Source: Candidatus Saccharibacteria bacterium UBA5150 (GTDB lineage Bacteria > Patescibacteriota > Saccharimonadia > Saccharimonadales > UBA4665). Taken from it: a DNA stretch of 17,493 nt. Below, one piece after another: positions 1 to 6,289 of this stretch. The position numbers were made by a program, and so were the translations under genes. Positions within the stretch are counted from its first letter, which is position 1; each line of letters begins with the position of its first letter. The stretch is from NCBI GenBank assembly GCA_002413795.1, contig DHXS01000007.1, forward strand, positions 1 to 17,493, read 5' to 3'. The notes below the pieces were generated by a model that saw only the letters and a list, made by a program, of their open reading frames with translations, did not search any database and was not told the origin of the DNA.

Positions 1-894
1 CCTGTATAAGGTGTACATATAGGCATGGACCGCCAGCAGGCCGGACATGGTCAGCGCGAAAAATACCCACTGGGCCAGCGGCGTCAGCCAGATAATAATC
101 GGCAGCATTATGAGCGCCGCTACCAGCAACAGCGCGATCGGCAGCCACAGCACCTTGCGCAGGACGGTCCAGCGCCGGTAACGCACCAGTTCGCGGGCCG
201 AGCGCAGGGCTTTCAGGGGCGTCATATCGGGCAGCGTGACTATGTAAAGCGCGAACAGCGAGGAACTTAGCATGTAAAACGTTAGTAGGGCCAGCAGGCC
301 ATACAACAGGGCCCACATGAACTTTTCGGCGAAGTAAACGGCAATGCCGTTGTTGATCACCAGGCTATACAGGCTGGAGCCGATTAACAGCGGTAAAAGC
401 TGCAGGCCAACGACCGTCATAACCAGCACGAACGGCACCAGTGGATAGACCCCTTTGTAATAGCTGTCACGAATCCGTAATTTGGCGCCGGCCAGCACCT
501 GGCGCAGGGCCCAGATAATCGCCAGGCTGGCAATCAACCCCAGGAAGATCTGGTAGGCGCCAGCCGTGCCGTTGGAGGTGTTGCCAGCCGATCCGACCAG
601 GATGGTAAAGACGCTGACGCCTGAAGCTAGCGAGGCCAAGTGGCCGCTAAAAGCCTGGTCCAAGGTGTGTTTAAGGCCGCTGATATCGTTGCCGCCGGTG
701 ATACCCTGCACGAACAGCAGGTTGAGCAAGCCATAAACGACGGTAATACCGGCAAACAGCTTTTTATGCTCCCAAATCAATTGGGCGGTGGTTTTGGTCA
801 GCCGCCAGGCGCTGGGCAGGCGAACGGGATGTTTAACCCGTTTTTGTAGCTTTAAACTCTTGTATTCGGGTTGCTTGATCCGTCGCGCTGTCAT
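1..894 (-). CDS. Partial six-helix membrane protein of unknown function
   Basis: The frame is open from an ATG at 894-892 to the left edge with no stop, giving 298 codons, so the C-terminus is missing. The first 45 residues are basic and soluble (several K/R, opening MTARRIKQPEY). They are followed by about six hydrophobic segments near residues 46-65, 113-132, 150-178, 190-217, 246-270 and 274-295. Between helices 4 and 5 is a basic cytoplasmic-type stretch (LPDMTPLKALRSARELVRYR). That stretch loosely resembles the loop in DUF975 or glycerophosphodiesterase-membrane-domain proteins; this is a recollection only. The start lies one base after the htpX stop, so the gene is almost certainly the third of a lemA-htpX operon and is probably translated by coupling, since no good ribosome binding site is visible. 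Function is not recognised. Confidence 0.8.
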   Translation of the reverse strand, partial: MTARRIKQPEYKSLKLQKRVKHPVRLPSAWRLTKTTAQLIWEHKKLFAGITVVYGLLNLLFVQGITGGNDISGLKHTLDQAFSGHLASLASGVSVFTILVGSAGNTSNGTAGAYQIFLGLIASLAIIWALRQVLAGAKLRIRDSYYKGVYPLVPFVLVMTVVGLQLLPLLIGSSLYSLVINNGIAVYFAEKFMWALLYGLLALLTFYMLSSSLFALYIVTLPDMTPLKALRSARELVRYRRWTVLRKVLWLPIALLLVAALIMLPIIIWLTPLAQWVFFALTMSGLLAVHAYMYTLYR

Positions 895-895
895 G

Positions 896-1774
896 TTAGG
901 CGTGCCTGCCCATACTGCGCAGGCGCTTGATGCGATCGTCGATCGGCGGGTGGGTGCTGAATAAGCCGGCCAGGCTGTGGCCCTTGAGCGGATTCGCGAA
1001 GAATAGGTGCGCCGTAGCCGTATTCTGGCGCTTGGTGGCACTGCCGGTTTGCTTGATCTTCTCCAGGGCGCTGGCCAGGCCCTCCGGATAGCGGGTGGTT
1101 AGCGCGCCGGTGGCATCGGCCAAGTATTCGCGCTGGCGGGATACGGCCAGTTGTATCAGGCTGGCAATGATGGGCGCCAAGATGGCGGCCACGATGCCCA
1201 GGACGAAGAAAGCCGTGTTGCCTTCCTCGCGGTCATTGCCGCCGAACCAGGCGATGCGGATCATAATATCGGCCAGCAGTGAAATGACGGCTGTCAGGGC
1301 GAAAGCCACCATGCATACCCGGATGTCATAGTTTTTGACGTGGCCCAGTTCGTGGGCGATAACGCCCTGCAGTTCGTCGTCTGCCATAACCTCCAGCAGA
1401 CCGCTGGTAACGCAGACCGCCGAGTGGCGCGGGTCACGGCCGGTGGCGAAAGCGTTGGGCGCCGGGTCATTCATAATGTAAACCTTGGGCATTGGCAGGC
1501 CGTCGGTAATGGCCAGATTTTCAACCGTCCGCCAGAGCCGCTGGTTGTCGCGCTTCTGGATTTGCTTGGCGCCGTTGACCGCCAGCGCCAGCCGCGAACC
1601 GGTGTAGTAGGTGACCACGGTGTAAATGGCGGCGCCGATCAGCCCGCCGTAAAACACGCCGGTACTGCCGCCCAGGTACTTGTCGAAAATCCAGATAATC
1701 AGCGTTACAAAAGCCAAAAAAACGGCCATTACCAAAACGGTTTTGCGCTTATTGGCGGCTATTTCGGAATACAT
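896..1774 (-). CDS. htpX: Zinc metalloprotease HtpX (peptidase M48B)
   Basis: This is a 292-residue membrane-embedded zinc protease of the HtpX family, which degrades damaged membrane proteins. Two helices span about residues 13-33 and 38-60. The metal site HELGH is at 141-145 and the third ligand is the glutamate of REYLAD at about 217. Two further helices, at about 152-172 and 187-212, flank a loop. Length matches the family (about 290). The ATG at 1774 lies 9 bases after the lemA stop, and the gap is T-rich with no clear Shine-Dalgarno sequence, so translational coupling to lemA is likely. LemA next to HtpX is a known recurring gene pair. All visible catalytic residues are present. Confidence 0.95.
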   Translation of the reverse strand: MYSEIAANKRKTVLVMAVFLAFVTLIIWIFDKYLGGSTGVFYGGLIGAAIYTVVTYYTGSRLALAVNGAKQIQKRDNQRLWRTVENLAITDGLPMPKVYIMNDPAPNAFATGRDPRHSAVCVTSGLLEVMADDELQGVIAHELGHVKNYDIRVCMVAFALTAVISLLADIMIRIAWFGGNDREEGNTAFFVLGIVAAILAPIIASLIQLAVSRQREYLADATGALTTRYPEGLASALEKIKQTGSATKRQNTATAHLFFANPLKGHSLAGLFSTHPPIDDRIKRLRSMGRHA

Positions 1775-1783
1775 CTAAAAAAT

Positions 1784-2350
1784 CTAGAATTGAACGTCGA
1801 CAGGATTTTGGATAGCGGCGGTTTGGGCTTGGTCGACTTCAAAAAACTCTTTGTCCTGCCGGAAACCGAGCATGCCGGCAAAGATATTGGTCGGGAAGGT
1901 CTTGCGCTTGCTGTTAAAGTCGCGCACCACGCCGTTGTAAAAGCGGCGCGAAGCCTGGATTTTATCTTCGGTGTCGGTCAGCTCGGCCTGCAGCTGCTGG
2001 AAGTTTTCCGTGGCCTTCAGGTCGGGGTAGGCTTCGGCAACGGCGAACAGGCTCTTCAGGGTTTTCTGGAAATCGCCCTCGGCCTTGCCGGCTTCGGCCG
2101 GTGTCTTGGCGCTCAGGGTATTGGCGCGGGCGGCGGTAACATCTTCAAAGACCGATTTTTCGTGCTTGGCATAGCCTTTGACGGCATTGACCAGGTTGGG
2201 AATAAGGTCGGCCCGGCGTTTCAGCTGAACGGTAATATCGCTCCAGGCTTCATTGGACTGTTGGTTTAAGCGGACCAGAGCGTTGTACATGGCGGCGCCA
2301 AAAGCCGCCAGCAGTACGACTACAATTACGACAATAATCACGGCGCTCAT
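1784..2350 (-). CDS. lemA: LemA family protein
   Basis: This 188-residue protein has one N-terminal membrane helix (about residues 3-25, very rich in V, I and A). The LemA signature follows: YNALVRLNQQSNEAWSDI, then RRADLIPNLVNAVKGYAKHE and a helical coiled domain with an RRFYNGVVRDFNSKR segment near the C-terminal third. LemA proteins are small envelope proteins with an N-terminal anchor and a helical bundle outside; their biochemical role is unsettled. The gene leads the lemA-htpX-membrane protein operon. An AAGGGGG ribosome binding site (2360-2366) sits 9 bases before the ATG, and a TATAAT box lies just upstream. It is transcribed divergently from the carboxypeptidase gene, with 74 bases between the start codons. 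Confidence 0.95.
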   Translation of the reverse strand: MSAVIIVVIVVVLLAAFGAAMYNALVRLNQQSNEAWSDITVQLKRRADLIPNLVNAVKGYAKHEKSVFEDVTAARANTLSAKTPAEAGKAEGDFQKTLKSLFAVAEAYPDLKATENFQQLQAELTDTEDKIQASRRFYNGVVRDFNSKRKTFPTNIFAGMLGFRQDKEFFEVDQAQTAAIQNPVDVQF

Positions 2351-2359
2351 ATTGGGTAT

Positions 2360-2385
2360 CCCCCTTAGTTGGTAATTTCATTATA
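2360..2385 (-). promoter_or_regulatory. lemA -10 box and strong ribosome binding site
   Basis: On the minus strand a perfect TATAAT occupies 2385-2380 and AAGGGGG occupies 2366-2360, 9 bases before the lemA ATG. No convincing -35 box lies 16-18 bases upstream. The predicted transcript start is near 2373, giving a leader of about 23 bases. This is one of the few conventional strong Shine-Dalgarno sequences in the window. Confidence 0.6.
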
Positions 2386-2404
2386 CAACAGTTGGCAACC
2401 GGGC

Positions 2405-2413
2405 TGTTATCAT
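2405..2413 (+). promoter_or_regulatory. Extended -10 promoter of the carboxypeptidase gene
   Basis: TGTTATCAT fits the extended -10 pattern TGnTATnAT. A start 7 bases downstream would fall near 2420-2421, just before the ATG at 2425 and after the alternative GTG at 2419. The promoter therefore favours the ATG and implies a leader of only about 4-5 bases. Confidence 0.45.
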
Positions 2414-2424
2414 AGAAAGTGCTT

Positions 2425-3639
2425 ATGAAAAACCTGAGGCGTCCGGGCAAACGACTTTCGTACCTGTTGGTAGTCATAGTTTTGTTGGGCGCTTACGGTA
2501 CCTGGGCCCTTCGGAAGCCGCTGCCAATGCTGCAGCCGATACCGGCGACTAGACAATTATCAGTCTCTGCCGGCAGTTCGAAACTTAGCTGGCCGGCCGC
2601 CGGACAGAGCGCCGTTGGCATACTGGATAGTCGGATATTTGAGGTTCACGGCGCTCAAAAGCCGGCGCCGATTGCCAGCGTCGCCAAGGTCATTACCGCC
2701 CTGACGGTGCTGGATAAGAAACCGGTGGCGCCAGGCGGGCCGGGGCCGGTGATCACCCTGTCGGCCGACGACGTGGCGCTTTTCCGTAACTACGCCGCCC
2801 AGGACGGCTCGCTGGTGCCCGTAACGGCCGGCGAACAGATAAGCGAGTACCAGATACTGCAGGCCATGATGCTGCCCTCGGCCAACAATATTGCCGACAG
2901 CCTGGCTATTTGGGCCTTCGGTTCCCTGCCGGCCTATACGGCCGCCGCCAATACCTATCTGGCTGCTCACGGCTTGGGCGACACGCATGTCGGCGCCGAT
3001 GCCAGCGGCCTGTCGGCGACCACCGTCAGCACGGCCGGCGACCTGGTTAAACTAGGTAATTTGGCCATGCAAAATAAGGCCTTGGCCCAAATTGTCGGCC
3101 AGGCCACGGCTGACGGCATTCCCATGACGACGACCGTTAAAAACGTCAACTTCCTGCTCGGCACCTCTAATATCATCGGCATTAAAACCGGCAACACCGA
3201 ACAGGCCGGCGGTGTTTTCCTGTCGGCGTCACAAATTACGATTAATAATAAGCCGGTGACCATCGTGACCGCCGTGGTAGGCTCGCCCACGCTTTTTGTG
3301 GCCATGAAAGACAGCCTAACCCTCGTCCGAAGCGCCCAGGCCAACTTCCAGCCGGTAACCATCGCCAAAGCCGGCGACATACTGACACGCTACAATTTGC
3401 CGTGGGGCGGATTAGTCGCGGCGGTTGTAGATAAGGATCTGAAAACCAGCGCCTGGAAAGGCAGCACCGTCGCGGCCGCCGCCAAACTCAAACCTATCAA
3501 AGCTACTTCTACGAAAAACGAGATAGTAAGTATACTTACTATCTCCGACTCTGCCGGGAACGCTAACAAAGTAGCCGTCAAACTGGCTACCGCTCCAACA
3601 GCCCCCTCAGCTTGGTGGCGCCTGATCCATCCGTTCTAA
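2425..3639 (+). CDS. D-alanyl-D-alanine carboxypeptidase, peptidase S11 (DacA/DacF type)
   Basis: This serine DD-peptidase of the low-molecular-weight penicillin-binding protein class trims the terminal D-alanine from peptidoglycan stem peptides. From the ATG at 2425 it has 404 residues: an N-terminal membrane helix at about residues 12-29, then the catalytic domain. All three active-site motifs are present: SVAK at about 85-88, SAN near 152 and KTG near 254. A C-terminal beta-type domain of about 100 residues resembles the PBP5 C-terminal domain only loosely. The anchor appears to be N-terminal rather than the C-terminal amphipathic helix of PBP5. GTG at 2419 is possible but would precede the predicted transcript start. 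A 26-bp perfect palindrome lies inside the gene at 3520-3545. The gene faces the tRNA-Val gene, with 15 bases between them. Confidence 0.93.
   Translation: MKNLRRPGKRLSYLLVVIVLLGAYGTWALRKPLPMLQPIPATRQLSVSAGSSKLSWPAAGQSAVGILDSRIFEVHGAQKPAPIASVAKVITALTVLDKKPVAPGGPGPVITLSADDVALFRNYAAQDGSLVPVTAGEQISEYQILQAMMLPSANNIADSLAIWAFGSLPAYTAAANTYLAAHGLGDTHVGADASGLSATTVSTAGDLVKLGNLAMQNKALAQIVGQATADGIPMTTTVKNVNFLLGTSNIIGIKTGNTEQAGGVFLSASQITINNKPVTIVTAVVGSPTLFVAMKDSLTLVRSAQANFQPVTIAKAGDILTRYNLPWGGLVAAVVDKDLKTSAWKGSTVAAAAKLKPIKATSTKNEIVSILTISDSAGNANKVAVKLATAPTAPSAWWRLIHPF
3520..3545. repeat. 26-bp perfect palindrome inside the carboxypeptidase gene
   Basis: The two 13-base halves are exact reverse complements with no spacer. 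The left half is GAGATAGTAAGTA and the right half is TACTTACTATCTC. It lies in the region encoding the C-terminal domain, in frame as E-I-V-S-I-L-T-I-S, and is AT-rich within a GC-rich gene. Symmetry stops at the flanking bases 3519 and 3546. It looks like a dimeric repressor operator or a hairpin, but no function can be read from it. Confidence 0.9.
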
Positions 3640-3654
3640 AATATCAATAAGTAA

Positions 3655-3731
3655 TGGTGGGTGATGAGGGATTCGAACCCCCGACCCCCTCGGTGTAAAC
3701 GAGGTGCTCTAGCCAGCTGAGCTAATCACCC
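3655..3731 (-). tRNA. tRNA-Val (anticodon TAC)
   Basis: The minus strand folds as a complete cloverleaf. The acceptor strand GGGTGAT pairs with ATCACCC, the D arm contains AGCTCAG...GAGC, and the anticodon stem CCTCG/CGAGG encloses loop TTTACAC with anticodon TAC at 3697-3695. The T loop is TTCGAAT. Discriminator A and the CCA tail are encoded (3658-3655). It lies 15 bases after the CCA of tRNA-Leu(GAG), and no separate promoter fits in that gap, so the two are probably cotranscribed and cleaved. Confidence 0.97.
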
Positions 3732-3746
3732 TTGTTGTTGTGGCTG

Positions 3747-3833
3747 TGGTGCGGACGAGAGGACTTGAACCTCCACAGGATTGCTCCCACTACCACCTCA
3801 AGGTAGCGCGTCTACCAATTCCGCCACGTCCGC
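3747..3833 (-). tRNA. tRNA-Leu (anticodon GAG)
   Basis: This is a class II tRNA with a long variable arm. The acceptor GCGGACG pairs with CGTCCGC, the D arm runs TGGCGGAATTGGTAGACGCG, and anticodon stem CTACC/GGTAG encloses TTGAGGT, giving anticodon GAG at 3799-3797. The T arm contains GGTTCAAGTCC. The CCA tail is encoded (3749-3747). It is first in a two-tRNA unit with tRNA-Val and shares an upstream promoter block with tRNA-Leu(CAG). Confidence 0.97.
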
Positions 3834-3848
3834 GCGCCGAACCATCAT

Positions 3849-3877
3849 ATCGTATCTGTTTTAACCCCAAAACTCAA
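3849..3877 (-). promoter_or_regulatory. Promoter of the tRNA-Leu(GAG)/tRNA-Val unit
   Basis: On the minus strand TTGAGT (3877-3872) and TACGAT (3854-3849) are separated by 17 bases, with the tRNA starting 15 bases beyond the -10. A very similar arrangement and spacer sequence (TTTTGGG..TTAA.ACAGATA.GATAT) precedes tRNA-Leu(CAG), which supports both calls. Confidence 0.55.
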
Positions 3878-3890
3878 GCCTGCATATCTT

Positions 3891-3899
3891 TGCTAGAAT
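3891..3899 (+). promoter_or_regulatory. Extended -10 promoter giving a probable leaderless mRNA
   Basis: TGCTAGAAT matches TGnTAnAAT and ends directly before an ATG at 3900. That ATG would lie too close to be transcribed. The next in-frame ATG at 3906 falls 6 bases after the -10, where transcription should begin. This decides the start of the P-loop gene and suggests a leaderless message, in keeping with the absence of a Shine-Dalgarno sequence. Confidence 0.45.
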
Positions 3900-3905
3900 A
3901 TGGTC

Positions 3906-4436
3906 ATGGCATTGTTTCTAATAACTGGTAACTCGGGTACTGGCAAATCCACAGTATGGCAAGAACTTAAGAACCGGGGCTTTGAAGCCTACGATGTTGA
4001 TGAAGATGGCATAGCAAAGTGGCAAAATAACCGTACTGGTTTTATCCATCCGAAATCTTCTATTAAAAAAGAAGCGCGCACGCCAGAGTTTTTAAAACAC
4101 CATGCTTGGAACGTACCCCGCGACGAAGTGGAGGAGCTAGCAGAAAGAGCAAAGGACAGAACTGTTTTCTTGTGCGGTTTAGGTACTAATGAGAGCGAGA
4201 TGCTGGATTTGTTCAAAGCCGTTTTCGCGTTAGTTGTTGATGATAAGACGCTGGAACAACGGCTCTTAACTAGAACTGGGAATGACTGGGGGAAACAACC
4301 CCATGAGCTCCAACAGTCGCTCGCGTGGCAACGGGGAGCTAGAGACACCTACCAAAAACTAGGCTACATTGTTATCGATGCAACTATGCCCGTTGAAACC
4401 GTTACGGATAGCATTCTAGCAAGTCTCGCAGATTAG
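3906..4436 (+). CDS. P-loop NTPase, small nucleoside/nucleotide-kinase-like
   Basis: This 176-residue soluble protein opens with a strand and Walker A motif GNSGTGKST (about residues 8-16). DVDEDG follows at about residue 32, a position that holds a substrate-binding acidic motif in many small kinases. A second strand (TVFLCGLG, near 96) and a basic lid-like stretch LLTRTGNDWGK (near 130) complete a fold like the adenylate or shikimate kinase group (AAA_17/AAA_18 type). The substrate is not identifiable. GC content in the lines counted is about 40-45% against about 65% in flanking genes, with frequent AGA, CTA and TTA codons, which suggests recent transfer. The stop codon overlaps that of the convergent oxidoreductase at 4433-4436. 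Confidence 0.85.
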   Translation: MALFLITGNSGTGKSTVWQELKNRGFEAYDVDEDGIAKWQNNRTGFIHPKSSIKKEARTPEFLKHHAWNVPRDEVEELAERAKDRTVFLCGLGTNESEMLDLFKAVFALVVDDKTLEQRLLTRTGNDWGKQPHELQQSLAWQRGARDTYQKLGYIVIDATMPVETVTDSILASLAD

Positions 4437-6064
4437 CTGCGCGGCAAGTGGGCGTAAAGATGGTCCAGGCCGTATTCGGAACGCAAGATCTCCTTGATGT
4501 CGTCGATAGTGGTGCCGAACTTGACGCCGGGATTAAGTGTTCCGTAAGGGTCAAAAATGGTTTTTACTTTTTGCAATAAGGCGTACACGTCGGCGCCGTA
4601 CATGTCTTCCAGGTAGGGCGTGCGCAGGCGGCCGTCGCCGGCTTCGGCGCTGATGGTGCCACCCAGCTTGATCACCAGCTTGTGATAGTCCTCGAGCAGG
4701 CGGAAGACTTTTTGGCGCTCGCCAACCTGGGCCAAGTTAACGTGTGGCTGGAATCGTACCTGGCCCTCGCCAATATGGCCCCATAAAGCCGATTCAACCT
4801 TACTGGCTTCCAGCATTTTGTATACCGCTTCGATATATTCGCGCAGTCGCTCCAGGGGCACGGCGCCGTCCACCAGGGGCACGGAGCGCGAGGCGCCGTT
4901 ATTATGACCAATCAGCGAGCTGGTGGCCTGGCGCAATTTCCAAAATAGCTGTTGCTGTTCGGGATCCGCCGACACCTGATGGGTGACGGCGTAGGTCTCA
5001 AAAATCTTCTCGGCCCGGCGGCCGGCCTTTTTATTCTGTTTTTCGTGGCCGTCGAATTCCACCAATAACGTAATGGCCGGGTACGGCGGCTCAATAACTT
5101 CTTTGAGCTGGTTGGGATTAAGTTCATGGACCTGCTTTAGGACGTTATCGTCTACCAGCTCAATAACGCTGGGCGGTTCGGACAAAGCCTTTAGTTCCAG
5201 GACGGCGTTTTGGGTTTGTTCCAGGCTGTCAAAATGGGCCAGCATTAAAGTGGTCTGGGGATTATGGGCCTCGGTTTGCAGAACGGCTTCGCTGATGATG
5301 CCAAGTGTGCCCTGACTACCCACTATTAAAGGCGTTAGGTCGAAGGAGCCGTCGCGGTTTTTGATACCCCTAAGGTTGTAGCCGGCGTTGTTTTTGACGA
5401 CTTCGCGCTTCATTTGCTCGACCAGTTCCTGATTTTCTTCCAGCAGGGTATCGATTGAACGGTAAATCTCGCCTTCGAAGGTGGACAGCCCAAGCTTCTT
5501 GCTAAGCTCACGCTTGCTCAGGCGGCCGGTTTCAATAACCTCGCCGTTGGCCAGCACCACCCGCAGGCTCTTAACGAAGGCGCCGGTCGGGCCGTACTTG
5601 GTGGATTTTTCGCCGGAAACGTTGTTGGCGATGGCTCCGCCGACAGTGGAATACTCGATGGAGGCCGGATAAGGCGGCAGGAAGCGGCCGTGGGTGTGCA
5701 GGGTTTGCTGCAGCTTGCCGTAATTTATGCCCGGCTCGACGGTGACGGTGTGGGCTTTGATGTCGAGTTCCAGGACGCGATTCAAGTGGGCCGGGAAAAC
5801 CAGCAGCACACCGCCGCCCAGCGCGGCGCCGGTTAGGTCGGTGCCCGAGCCGCGGGCCGTGACCGGTATGATCCGCCCCCGTTCCGCCAGCTGCCAGCTG
5901 AAGCGGCAGGTTTTGCGAACGTCATTTTCGGTCCGCGGATAAACTATCAGCGAGGGCGCGATTTGTAGAATACTGCTGTCAGTCGCGAAATAGCGGCGGG
6001 CATCGGTGCTGCTCATCACCTCTCCCACCAGATGTTCCTGCAAATAATGCGCAACTTTACTCAT
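4433..6064 (-). CDS. FAD-linked oxidoreductase (GlcD / D-lactate dehydrogenase-like)
   Basis: This 543-residue protein has the two-domain PCMH/VAO flavoenzyme plan. The N-terminal FAD-binding domain shows the pyrophosphate loop ARGSGTDLTGAAL (about 70-82) and PYPASIEYSTVGGAIANNVSG-type sequence (about 132-150). The C-terminal FAD-oxidase_C domain carries GHIGEGQVRFQPHVN (near 427) and ends with FDPYGTLNPGVKF (near 504). Such enzymes oxidise 2-hydroxy acids, passing electrons to a quinone or other acceptor. There is no fused iron-sulfur domain and no GlcE/GlcF partner nearby, so the acceptor and exact substrate (D-lactate, glycolate or another) are unknown. The family's usual GDGN near the second motif reads GEGQ here. 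The message starts from a TGCTATCCT box about 22 bases upstream, with a GGACGG possible ribosome site. Confidence 0.92.
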   Translation of the reverse strand: MSKVAHYLQEHLVGEVMSSTDARRYFATDSSILQIAPSLIVYPRTENDVRKTCRFSWQLAERGRIIPVTARGSGTDLTGAALGGGVLLVFPAHLNRVLELDIKAHTVTVEPGINYGKLQQTLHTHGRFLPPYPASIEYSTVGGAIANNVSGEKSTKYGPTGAFVKSLRVVLANGEVIETGRLSKRELSKKLGLSTFEGEIYRSIDTLLEENQELVEQMKREVVKNNAGYNLRGIKNRDGSFDLTPLIVGSQGTLGIISEAVLQTEAHNPQTTLMLAHFDSLEQTQNAVLELKALSEPPSVIELVDDNVLKQVHELNPNQLKEVIEPPYPAITLLVEFDGHEKQNKKAGRRAEKIFETYAVTHQVSADPEQQQLFWKLRQATSSLIGHNNGASRSVPLVDGAVPLERLREYIEAVYKMLEASKVESALWGHIGEGQVRFQPHVNLAQVGERQKVFRLLEDYHKLVIKLGGTISAEAGDGRLRTPYLEDMYGADVYALLQKVKTIFDPYGTLNPGVKFGTTIDDIKEILRSEYGLDHLYAHLPRS

Positions 6065-6086
6065 TGGACCGTCCGTACTTTTATTA

Positions 6087-6095
6087 AGGATAGCA
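6087..6095 (-). promoter_or_regulatory. Candidate extended -10 of the FAD oxidoreductase gene
   Basis: TGCTATCCT on the minus strand partly fits TGnTATnAT and lies in the 37-base gap between the tRNA-Leu(CAG) 3' end and the ATG at 6064. A start near 6080 would give a leader of about 16 bases containing GGACGG. Read-through from the tRNA promoter is an alternative. Confidence 0.3.
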
Positions 6096-6101
6096 CATCA
6101 G

Positions 6102-6188
6102 TGGTGCGGATGAGAGGACTTGAACCTCCACGTTCTTGCGAACACTAGCTCCTGAAGCTAGCGCGTCTACCAATTCCGCCACATCCGC
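6102..6188 (-). tRNA. tRNA-Leu (anticodon CAG)
   Basis: This class II tRNA has a long variable arm and an encoded CCA tail (6104-6102). The acceptor GCGGATG pairs with CATCCGC, and the D arm is almost identical to the tRNA-Leu(GAG) copy (GGCGGAATTGGTAGACGCG). Anticodon stem CTAGC/GCTAG encloses TTCAGGA, giving CAG at 6154-6152. The T arm shares GGTTCAAGTCC with the other leucine tRNA. Similarity extends upstream into the promoter, suggesting an old duplication of the gene with its promoter. Confidence 0.97.
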
Positions 6189-6202
6189 ACGGCAACCTAA
6201 AT

Positions 6203-6231
6203 ATCTTATCTGTTAAGGCCCAAAATAACAA
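6203..6231 (-). promoter_or_regulatory. Promoter of tRNA-Leu(CAG)
   Basis: On the minus strand TTGTTA (6231-6226) and TAAGAT (6208-6203) are 17 bases apart, and the tRNA begins 14 bases after the -10. The spacer shares TTTTGGG and TTAACAGATA with the other tRNA-Leu promoter. The -35 half lies inside the left arm of the long hairpin at 6217-6289. Confidence 0.55.
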
Positions 6232-6289
6232 GTTGCCGGAAAACGTGGTGCAGCTACCTGTTTGAAGGCAACTTTGTTATTTTGGGGCC
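6217..6289. repeat. Long near-perfect hairpin between the binding-protein gene and tRNA-Leu(CAG)
   Basis: Arm 6217-6237 (GGCCC, AAAATAACAA, GTTGCC) is the reverse complement of arm 6267-6289 (GGCAACT, TTGTTATTTT, GGGGCC), apart from two single-base bulges. The 29-base loop can pair further (AAAC with GTTT, GGT with ACC). The right arm touches the TAG stop (6289-6291) of the upstream gene, and the left arm contains the -35 of the tRNA promoter. It may serve as terminator or processing site, although there is no U-tract after the stem in the minus-strand direction. Confidence 0.85.

Noticed and set aside
1340..2269. 309-codon open frame on the plus strand opposite htpX and lemA
   Set aside because: It is antisense to two clear genes with intact motifs. 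It has no ribosome site, its product matches no recognisable family, and it is explained by GC-rich third-position bias on the other strand.
2419..2421. GTG as the carboxypeptidase start, two codons upstream of the ATG
   Set aside because: It lies too close to the -10 box ending at 2413 to be transcribed if that promoter is used, and it adds only two residues; the ATG at 2425 is preferred though not proven.
3740..3931. 63-codon plus-strand frame overlapping tRNA-Leu(GAG)
   Set aside because: It covers the whole tRNA gene antisense and the promoter of the next gene; the tRNA folds perfectly and accounts for the sequence.
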